Shown here piece after piece: positions 1 through 10,300 of a stretch of 64,000 nt of DNA. Position 1 is the first letter of the stretch, and every line of letters starts with the position of its first letter. The notes below the pieces were generated by a model. That model saw nothing but the letters and a program-made list of their open reading frames with translations, was not told the origin of the DNA and searched no databases. Source of the stretch: Hepsetus odoe (Eukaryota > Chordata > Actinopteri > Characiformes > Hepsetidae); contig CM029369.1 in the NCBI GenBank assembly GCA_017165825.1, positions 8,237,316 through 8,301,315 of the forward strand, in the 5' to 3' direction. The position numbers were made by a program, and so were the translations under genes.

Positions 1-846
1 GTTTTTGGAAAGACAGGGTAAATGAAGAATACGCCACAATAATATCAGACTGGAAGACTTAATGAAGGGTACCAAATATTTTCCACATGCAGTTTTGTAC
101 AAATATATATTCTTTTTTAAAAAGGTACTTCATTTTTGAGCAAAGCTCATCCATGTCAGAGAATGGAAGGTTATCTTAACTTCAGCAGTTATTAAGAGTT
201 TTTTTACAGTTATTTACAGTTTATAACAGATAGAAGTCATGTTCTTGCAATATGTATCTCATGGAGGATTTGGTTGATGTGGTGGTGATTTGCCAGCATT
301 ATCAAGAATTTTTTCCTTGATTTCTTTTTTTTTTCCTGCAGTTACACAATTAACATAACATGACTCCATGCAAAAAGGCAGCTATTAACCATTCCTTTAG
401 CTTAGCAGAAAAGTTTAAACTGGCTTTTTCACAATATCTCTGGACATGCCTTATTGCAGATGCCTTTAAAAACATTGTTAAAATTATGTTTTAACATAAA
501 AATCATCTTTTGTGGCTGCTCTGACATTTCACTGAACTCAAATTATAGAACAAAGTGAAAGGGACTAATTGTCATTGTGAAACATGGCACAGCATGCCGT
601 GAAACTATGAAATGCTTCCACTGCTTTTCATTCATAAATACACATGCAACAGGGGGTAGCTATATCCAGCACCCAGGGAGCAATGATGGGGACGATACCT
701 TGCTCAAGGATACCTCAGGTCAACCTTCTGATCCTGGGGTCTTTTCTCTAAACACTGGGCCACGGCTGCCCCATAAATTAATATAATGTAAACTTAAAGC
801 AACTTTTATTTTTAAGAACTTTTTAGGTTGATTTGGCTTTTCTTTT
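1..846. other. AT-rich non-coding sequence at window edge
   Basis: Apart from a SINE fragment (555-774) and the poly(A) signal of the exon above, I see no coding or structural feature here. Confidence 0.5.
555..774 (-). repeat. tRNA-derived SINE, worn copy
   Basis: Contains the family core ACCTTGCTCAAGG-TACCTCAG and ends in GGCCACGGCTGCCCC, the reverse complement of the GGGGCAGCGGTGGCC head. The promoter-box region has diverged. Confidence 0.75.
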
Positions 847-970
847 TTAGTTTAGATCCACGCTGGGATCTGGATGTCTGTAGTCATGAAGACAGCAATA
901 TAAACCGTTAAAAGGATAATGAGCTGCATTAGTTGGAGAGCAGAAGTAAGGGATTACCACAATAATGTAA
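847..970 (-). CDS. probable last coding exon of an unidentified gene
   Basis: A strong acceptor (a run of eight T, then CTCCAG) is followed by one base plus 40 codons and a TAA at 847-849. An AATAAA poly(A) signal on the same strand lies at 805-810, 37 bp past the stop. The predicted tail starts with a hydrophobic stretch (YIIVVIPYFC), then has paired cysteines and a charged end (LYCCLHDYRHPDPSVDLN). It resembles the tail of a small membrane protein, but I do not recognise the family. It cannot follow a trpm2 exon in phase 0. Its upstream exons would have to lie among or beyond the trpm2 exons. Confidence 0.42.
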
Positions 971-1292
971 CTGGAGAAAAAAAACCAACAAAGAATCAGT
1001 TTCTTAAAACTTTGTATTAACTTCATATCTACTTAACAAGCTTAGCCTTTTAATTTCTGTTCCCAAAAAAATCAACAATACATACATGATGAAAGTATTA
1101 CAGCTACTGTATGGCTTGCATATTCTCTTTGCATTTCTTCCAACATCTTTAACAAATTCTTTGCTGTATTGCTTGATTCTATATACGTTAGGAAAAAAAC
1201 AAAAAAAGAAGAAAAAAAAAAAATTGCAAAAAAAAGCACCTGAAGTATCAAGCTTAGATTGTCAAATATTTGTGTGTGCTTTTTCCTGACTC

Positions 1293-1397
1293 TCAGAATT
1301 TGGCCAGGTGTATCTGAGCAATAAGCCGGAGAGCCTCTCGCTGGTACGGAAACACGGATGTTCTGCTGCTCACCTCCAGCCACTGAAGCTGCGTCAT
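1293..1397 (-). CDS. trpm2: trpm2 last coding exon
   Basis: 34 codons and a TGA stop at 1293-1295. Encodes LQWLEVSSRTSVFPYQREAL and ends AQIHLAKF, aligning to the closing W--V--R---Y-----LL---A---AHY of TRPM2. A possible ATTAAA poly(A) signal lies at 1049-1054. Confidence 0.93.
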   Translation of the reverse strand: MTQLQWLEVSSRTSVFPYQREALRLIAQIHLAKF

Positions 1398-4300
1398 CTG
1401 AGGAGAGAGGAAGCAACACATTTCTGGCTCTTTTTACATTAGATAAAAAGCAAAAAAAAAAAAAACTTCCTGCCAAGTTTAAGAGTTAGAAAAAAAAGTG
1501 TTTAAGAATATTGCAGAGTACTATATCTAAACAACGTGTATATTATTTTAACTGTTTAACTGATCTGAAGTAGTTATGTCTATATGACTAAAATCAAGCC
1601 TGGAGCTTAAGGAATATCTGAAATGTTAGTGTGAAGGGTCCACTGCAGACTAATTATTTATGTTGCCGGTGTCAGGACAAAACCTTGTATCTCAACTGTT
1701 GTTTTTGTATGTAATTTGACTGCTGATCTTGACATTATGTGAAAATCTCATGATGAATAGAAAATAACCATCAGAATAAGTTATGTGCTAGAGATGCACA
1801 ATAAAAATTTCACTAAATGCACCAAAGAGTCCAGTGTAGTTGAGAGTCAGAGAAATAGTACAGCTGAGAGGGGGAAACAGTGGAATAAAAACTTCTTACT
1901 TCATAGCCGTCACCTGTCGGCATGTTCCGCCAGTCGAGGTGAACTGTTATTACAGTGGTTTCCACCCAGGCATTATCAGTGTTTCGGCTGTCATCTAAGT
2001 AGCCCTTGTAGACCTGCAAGAGAGCAGAACACAACAGAACACAAGCACTCAAAATTAAATTTGTTAGTGCAACTGAAGGATTTCCACTGTGTCTCCATAA
2101 CATAAGCTGTGGGATTGGTTAACCACTTTTTTTGAATTACTATTTTTATTGAATTACCCGTTCTGGTAGTACACCTTGCATTTATCTGTGAGATGATTAA
2201 GTTTTCTCCAGCTGATCATGATATTCCTTAATTATTAACATTTATGGCCATACTTATATAATTATAATATAAAATATTGTAATTTCGCATTGCTGATGTA
2301 CTCTACTATTCACCTTTTTGACGCTAGTCCCTGATTCTATTTTGTCTGTGATTTTCTTGCAAATCTTGTTTCCTAGTAGTGCTTTCAGTCTCTCGGGTAA
2401 AGGCTCCCCAGACTTGACAGGACCCTGAGGAGATATAAAGCAGACTCAGTTTAATATTGTTCAGTTTCTGTGAGAGAAGAATTGTTTAACAGCTTAAGCA
2501 CAATTAAAAGATGAATAAAATTGGTTGATATGGCCAGCTACACATAAGCCTAACAACATTATATACTAATGGTTGGTGCTTTAAACCACACCTCAATTGG
2601 ACTCTTGATCCAAGGACATGCTCTCTGGAGGGATAAATGAGGGTTCTTTCAGTCTGATGGAAAAATCTTAGTTTGGTGGATGCTAGGAGGAAACCTCCTA
2701 CTGTATTGAACATTGTGAACAGTAAAGTTTGGTGGAGGAGGATTATTAGTCTGGGCCTTTTTTCAGGATTTGGGACAGGCCCCTCACTGGAAGACAAAGA
2801 TAATACTACCAAATGTAAAGGTAACAAACCTCCAACTTTGTAGTCATAACAGACACGAGGTAAGGTACAAAAAAACATGATTTGGTGAGTTTGATTTGGA
2901 AGATCTCCAGTGCTCTTCAAAGAGCATAGACTTAAGCAGGGATAGAAACTTTTAAGAAAAATTAGAGCCTCGACTGTGAGCTAGACTTTCTCATTCAACG
3001 TCAGTGCTTGACCTCAGAAATCTTCTGAATGTAGAATGAATGAGCTGAAGATTTCCATTGAAGCACTTCAAAATCTTGTAGACAGCCTTCCCATAACAGT
3101 GGGAGCTGTTCATGATGCAAAATATGTTCACTAAGATGCAAAGAAGGTGAAAACCTGTGTTGTTTGGAATTAGATGTTCAGCTAATTCATATAGGTGTGA
3201 CGGTCAGTCGTCCACATCCTCAACACAAAAATACACGGGCTTACAAGAGTAATCTTTAGCTAAAAGTCAAGGCACCACAGAGAACCCACTATTGGAATTA
3301 AAAAACTGAAATCACAGATTTAATACTTGTCACATCCTGATGTCATTACATTTAGAGATGACATTAAAGTGTAATAATTGTGTTCAGATGTTAAGGTTAT
3401 CATAGTTATGGGAACAAAATGTGAATGTTTTAGTTTAATGTGAAATAAATATGGTGTTTATATTCTTAAAGAATAATAATTCTCACCCCAGGGAATGTCC
3501 AGCGTTGTGCTGTCTCATCCCAAATAGCCAAAAACTCCAACACAGAGCCTTCAGATCTTCAGGAATAAAAGACATTTAAAAAAATGTTCAAGCAAGTCAT
3601 TTGCATATTGCAATCTACAGATATTAATTTTATAATCAAACCATCATCAGGTAATGTTAGCCCATAGAAACAGCTATAAAAATCAATTTGACAACATACT
3701 GTATAAGATATTTTAGACTATATTTAACATTACAATGTATATTATACTCATGTCTAACACCCATACATCTAATATCTCAACCACTTTTTCTGACAGTGGT
3801 CACAGTGGGTAATAAAGCCTCACAGGGCAAAAGATGGAGAAACACCTTGGACAAGTTACCAGTCCATCGCAGATGGATGCACAGATAAACACACTCACAA
3901 TTATACATGGGGGCAATTTAGCATGTCCAGTTCACCTGAAATGCAGGTCTTTGGATCGCATGAAGAAACTGGGGCTCCCAGGACCTTATGCAGATACCAG
4001 GTAGACCATGTAAACTTGAAATCAGGAACAAACTGAGAACTAAACCTAGAACCTTCTTGCTGTGAGGCAACACTCCTGTCACAGATGAGGTGTTTTGTGC
4101 ACGATAGAGGGCGCTCTGTTCTGACTGAACACACCTGAGCTAATGAAGGCACAGGTGTGTTTCATTGGGGCTGACTATTTAAGCCCCGATGAGCCCTACG
4201 TCATTCAAAGCGGAACGCTGATAGTGGAGCCGCCCTGCGCTGTTCAACGCGGAGATTCAGCGGCGAAAGCACCGCGCGACAATCACCGTGATCCGCCAGC

Positions 4301-7300
4301 GGAGAAAGTGCCCCGTACAGCTGATAGAGGAGCCACGGTAAAGAATTCTCACTGCGCAGCTAATGGAGGAGCTACGGTAAAGAATTCTACCTGCGCAGCT
4401 AATGGAGGAGCTACGGTAAAGAATTCTACTTGCGCAGCTAATGGAGGCGTTACGGTAAAGGCTTCTTCTTGCGCAGCTAATGGAGGCGTTACGGTAAAGG
4501 ATTCTTCTTGCGCAGCTAATGGAGGCGTTACGGTAAATGTGGCGTTCTGCGCAGCTCAACGTGAGAATACAGCGGTGAACACAGCCAGCGCGATTAACAG
4601 CAAAACGGTGGAAATAAACGCTTCCTGCAACCTTAAACACAAGAGGAAGGCAAAGAAGGCCGCCCGCAACAGAAGAAGCGAGGCAGTGGCAAAGAAGGCC
4701 GTTCCTGACACAGAGAGCAGGGAGACAGCAGAGACCGATTCCTGCATCGGGCAACCGGGTAGGTCGACCAAGGAAACCCTTCACAGCAAGGAGTCGACCC
4801 CCAAACCCAGCATCACTGACCCCTCTGCTACACTGAAAGCAGAGAAGGAGCAGCTCCAGGTTAGTGGGAACTTTAGAATGAAAGTTCGGGTGCAGAGGAA
4901 AATTGAACATGAGGCTGCAGTAACCATTCAGGCACAGGTGAGGAAGCATTTGAGCAGAAAGTACTACCTGAAGCTACTGTGGGCAGCCAGGACTGGTCAG
5001 CGATATTACCGAGCTAATAAGATGATGAAGCAAGAAATGAAGTCATCGCTCCACACTTGATGCCAGAAAGCAGAGGGAGGAATTCATGAAATTGCCCTCT
5101 GCTGCCATGTTCCTGCAAGCCTGCTTCAGAGGTCAGAGGGTCAGAAGGGAGGTGATCCTGCAACATCAGGCAGCTTCCCTGATTCAGGCTGCGTTCAGAG
5201 GACACCGGGAGGTAGTTAAGTACCAGGCCATAAGGGTGTCAGCCATCATCATTCAAAGACATTATAGGTCCTACGTTAAGGGTAAATTTGAACGTGAGAA
5301 ACTCCAGGTGTTGAGAAGGTCAGTGATCTGCATCCAGGCAGCTTTTAGGGGTTATTCTGTTCGAAAGAATGTTGCTGCAATGCACAAAGCTGCCACCATG
5401 ATTCAGGCTGTAGTAAGAATGCACCAGCAAAGATTGGATTTCAAGAAGCAGTGCTGGGCAGCAAGTGTTCTTCAGAGGAGGTTCAGAAGGTGGAAGCTTG
5501 GGCATCAACAAAAGCAGAGGTATCAGCTGTTCAGACATGCTGCAATTTGCTTGCAAAAGTCATTCAGAGGAAAGCAGGCAAGGGATCTGGCCAAACGGAT
5601 CAGAGCTGCAAAGACAATCCAATCTCACCTCAGAGATGAACAAATCAGCTACATGAATGTTCAGATCACTGAACAGGAGGAGTTGCTGACAGAGCTCTAC
5701 CAGCAGCTGATGGCGAAAGAAGCCTCGATGCTACAGGTGAATGCCTCGGTCACGAATGAAGGGTTGAAACGCAAGGAAAGGATCACCTATCTGCTTCCTC
5801 AGCTGGAGAGGACCAAAGGACTCTTGTCCAGTTGCCAAAGGGAGATCGAAGCCATGGAAACAGAAAGAAAAGCTCTGGCTCAAGACAAAGGTGAGCTTCA
5901 AGGAAAGAGCGCGAAATTCAGAGAAGAGAGAGAGGTCTCTAGAATAAAGCTGCAAGCTGTGACGGCTGTCCAAAGAAAAAGGCTGGAGAGAACGGATGAA
6001 CAGAGGGACCAAACTGTATGCCAGGCAACTAAGAAGGTTGAGACTCCAACCATTCAGGAGAAGCTGGAAGCTAAAATAGCCACTATGGAAGAACAACTGA
6101 ATCAGACCAGAGCGGAGCTGAGACGGGTGCGGGACCACAGCGTTGCTCTGCAGGCTGAACTGAGAGAAGCCCAAAGTGAGGTTAGCAAGCTCAGCGAGCT
6201 GGAGAAGCAGGTCAGAGGTATGGAAGCAAGATAGGCGATCTTCAAATCTCGACTCACTCCACAGACACTAGTGTATGCTGGGACCCTGGTGATTAAAGCC
6301 AGAGTGGAGCAGCTGAAGAACAGTCTGATGGAGAAGCAGGGAAAGATTCCAGAGGTTGAACAGCTGCATGATGACTTCCTACCTTTAGTTCACCCTCACA
6401 GTTCAGCAGACTCAGAACAAGGTGGTTCGTGGAGGAGTCCAAGTGGAGCTTCTCGTAATGGAACCAGGAGCTGGAATGTTGCCTCACTGGGCTCCAAGCA
6501 GCAGGGAGGTATGATCAAGAAGAGGAAGGAGCCAAAAGACATCAGCAATGACCTGTCTCAGTGCAAGAAAGTGAACGACTGTTTCTGCACTGTAGATTCT
6601 GTGATGAGAGACATGAAGAACAAGGATGGCAGGGGTTGGAAACAGAGTTCGGACTATGTGAGAGACTTCCTCTTTGAACCCTTTAAGATCTGTGTTTAGC
6701 CCTCTCTCAGATTCCGTCAAGGCGAGGTGTTCCACTGAATCGGGCGATTCCTCCAGTGACTCTAGGGTCAAGTCCGGGCAACAGTTAAAGAGGTGGACTG
6801 AACTTCTGGGATTCCCCTCACCACCTCCAGGGCCTGGACATGGCTGGTCGGGGGTCCTTTGTGTGGAGATTGTTTTGTGGACCTGGCCGTAAGCCCCTAG
6901 GGGAGACTTTTGTGAAGTGTTTTTTGTTCTTGACCTCCCCCCAGAGGTTCAGCTATGTTTTGGCGCTTCGGGAGCCGCGCCTTTCGGGGGGGGATTCTGT
7001 CACAGATGAGGTGTTTTGTGCACGATAGAGGGCGCTCTGTTCTGACTGAACACACCTGAGCTAATGAAGGCACAGGTGTGTTTCATTGGGGCTGACTATT
7101 TAAGCCCCGATGAGTCAGAACAGAGCGCGGCTCATTTGTTAGGCTCTGCCTACACTTTATGGTGGTTTTTGTGTTTGGGTATCTGGTATCTTGGTTTAGG
7201 CTGCAGTTCCTTGATTTTAGTTAAGAACTGCAGTCCTTTGTTTTGTTTTTGTAAATATAGTTAAAGGTTTTTGATCCGAACTCCTGGCTCAGCATTGGCG

Positions 7301-10300
7301 TCCTCCCTGAACCCCACCACCGTTACAGGAACTCTATAACTCCATACTGCCCTCAGTTCTAATACAGTATTATAATTAACTTTAAAGCTTGTGTATTTTT
7401 TACCTTGTGATAACCGGATCTATAATGTAATTCGGGCCGAGACTTTTCAGAGCTCCTCTTCCCTGTATTCCTGTTCTCCCTTCAGGGTTCCTGGAAAGTC
7501 ATGAATTCATTTATTATACAACCCTATATCAGAAAAACATTTGGACAGTATGTGGAAAAAACAGTGATTTTAAAGATAATTTTGACTTTGATTACTCAAT
7601 TAATGTTTGACTTATTTAATTGCAGACCCAATATATTTCATGTTTTGTCTGGTCAGCTTTATTTCATTTGTCAATATCCATCCATTCCTGCAACACCTAA
7701 TGAAAGTTGGGATGGTAAAGCATTTACTACACTGTAATATTGCCTTTTCTTTCTCAACACAAAGGTGTTCTGGCACTGAGAAGTGTACAGTAGTCACAGA
7801 ATTGTAAATTGTATCTTTTCCAAGGGCACCGACACAGCCCTGGAAATACTAGCAACTTATAGCTGAGAACAGTCTGGATGGTTCATTTCGTGGTGGCAGT
7901 TTCTTCCAAAACACATCTGGAATGTTGAGTCTCCTGACCACAATACATATTTCCATCTAGATGTCTTGAGAAGTCAATGCTGCTTCGAGTTTTAAGGCTC
8001 TAGATGCAGTATTGACTGAGGGACTGGAGGTCATGATTGCTCAGCTCAGTGAAATTTCTCCTGATTTCTTGCATCATTTAAAGATATTTTGCATGGCAAC
8101 GGGAGAAACATGCTAATCCCTCTGATCTTTTCAACCATTTCAATTATTTTCTCACACACTTGTTGAACACTGGATGTTCTCTGCCAATCTTCACTTCTCA
8201 AAAACTGCTCAAAAACAATGCTGATCATTAGACTGCTGCTCTGTACAGTCTAGTTACAACACTGCTGCTCTGTTCCACTCATTTATGCACATACTCCCTG
8301 TCTTGTTGGATGTCCTGTCTTTGCAATTTTTCTTTGTAATCTTGTCTGAGGAACGCTGTTTCTTTTCACTACTCTGTATATGGTTTAAATGACAATAAAA
8401 TCCAACTTGACTTGACTGTTATGAAATCATGATTGAAATCACCTCTTTGAAATCATGTCTTTATTGAAATTTCATTACTGTCACATTACTAGTGCTAAAC
8501 TGACCTCATCAACACTTTTTTTTGGAATGTGTTTCAAACCTGAGATGCAGGTATGGATTTATGTCAACAAACAAAATTATGTAGACCAGGCAAAACAGGA
8601 AATAGCCTGAAATACCTTGTCTGAAATGAAATAAAAGTCCAGATGAATGTAAGAATCACTGCAGTGCTCTTTTGTGGTTGTATTGTGATAGATTAAATGA
8701 ATGAACAAAAAGGAAATATTTACAGGTAAATTAATAAGGCATATGGTAAGTAAATAAAAAAATGCATTGATAACCTGTAGTTGTCCAAGATTGCCTTGTC
8801 TGAACTGTTTAAAGAAAGAAAGGTTAATATTTAATGCCAACAACAGTTACATACTGATTTGAATGAGGATTAGACCCACTTAATACCTACTCTTGGTTTC
8901 CCTGCTGATTGTAAATGGGAGGACTGTAAGGAGGGAAATCCACCTGCAGAATAACAGATTTATTACAGATTTATACAGCCTCTATATTGCATGCTCTTTT
9001 ATATGTCCTTCAGTCAACAGTAATGTTGGATTTTTAGATCATTTTTTCTTGATCAGGTACCTCCCAGGGTACTTTCTCCTCAGGCACAGGGAAGCGTTTT
9101 ACAGCACTGCCTGGGTATCGATGCTGGCGGGCGTAGAAGTGATGAGTCTTCTCCAGCTCTTGTTCCAGCTCACTAGATTCAGCAGGGTCACTCTCTGTGT
9201 CTTTTAATACAGAGGCTGAAAATGAAAGGCTTTGTAAGTTTGACCTCTTTATAGTGAAAACAAAATGCTCAACAACCTCTCCTCAAACAAAGCTGTCTAT
9301 GAGTAGCTTTTGCCTCTCAGTTTTGTTAGACATTTTGCTTTCATGGTAATAGAGTTCCTGTCAACTTACCCATCAAAGGTGCCTCCTGTTTGGATGTATG
9401 GCCCTGAGATTTAAGAGTGTCCATAATCCACTGTAATGCTTTAGTGGACTGTGTAACCTAGCACAATATGACATAATAGACTTGGTAAAGATTTGGTAAA
9501 CTTTACGGGTCAACTTTAGAGCCACATGAAACAAACAGAAGCAGACAAACAAATTCCATTTACTCTACCATGCTATGCTACACCAGACAAATTCACTTCT
9601 GTAACATTTTAAGTCGTTCTTTCTCTAAAAAAAGCGACTGTTCACTCAGTGAACCCAATGAAAAGCAACCTCTGCAACCGTTACTGCAGGGGAAGCAGTG
9701 ACGGGGAGGATACCTTGCTCAAAGGTACCTCAGGGCAACCTACTGGTAAGGGATTCGAACCCACGATCTTCGGATCCGGAGGCCTAGTCCCTAACCACTG
9801 GCCACCACCGCCCCATGTTTAACAAGATTAGTGAAATAAGACTAGGCAACAAAAATAAGATTAGGCTACAAAAAGCCAAACTACGCCCTTATTTGGAACC
9901 TCAAAAAAAGATTTAACCGTGCTAATCACAGACCTGCTCCTCCAGCCGAGCCAGCCTTTTGGTTAGGGCAACAGGACCCCTTTCATTTTCTTGTACCAGC
10001 ATTTCTGACATAGTTTCAACCCTGAAAAACAGTAAGCCTTATTGTAATAACTTTTTGAATGCAACACCTTCCTGCAATTGAAATGACATAACATTTTTTA
10101 TGCTTTATATAAATACCAGACACTTAATACATGTTGTTTAACAATAATGTGTAACAATTTAGACTTGTAACATATGTAACACAGAAGCATATGATTTTGA
10201 AACATTTATAGCAAGTATAAAGAGTGGATAAAACTATATTGTCTTGTATTGACAGGTTAATGTGTTCATTTGACAGTTTATTTGAACATTAATGTACAGT

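Larger units (their letters stand above)
4077..7327 (+). mobile_element. LTR-bounded chimeric element carrying ASPM-like coding sequence instead of gag-pol
   Basis: The left boundary is 117 bp (4077-4193), by eye identical to the start of the complete right LTR (6998-7327, TGTCAC to GTTACA). A run of G and ATTC, the usual Ty3/Gypsy polypurine tract, precedes the right LTR. No primer binding site, gag, protease, reverse transcriptase or integrase is visible. The interior carries one long intronless coding sequence on the plus strand. No 5-bp target duplication is present: flanks are ACTCC on the left and GGAAC on the right, and the repeat interrupted at 4076 does not resume at 7328. It lies in a trpm2 intron in antisense orientation. 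Confidence 0.85.

Noticed and set aside
1072..1476. A 134-codon minus-strand frame over the last trpm2 exon
   Set aside because: Wrong frame. The spliced frame with LQWLEV..HLAKF matches the TRPM2 end.
4257..4949. A 230-codon minus-strand frame in the captured element
   Set aside because: Shadow of the plus-strand coding sequence. The plus strand carries the IQ and repeat motifs.
8776..8810. Possible small trpm2 exon (acceptor TTTAAACAG, donor CAG/GTTATC)
   Set aside because: The phase does not fit the neighbours and the ten codons match nothing in NUDT9-H.
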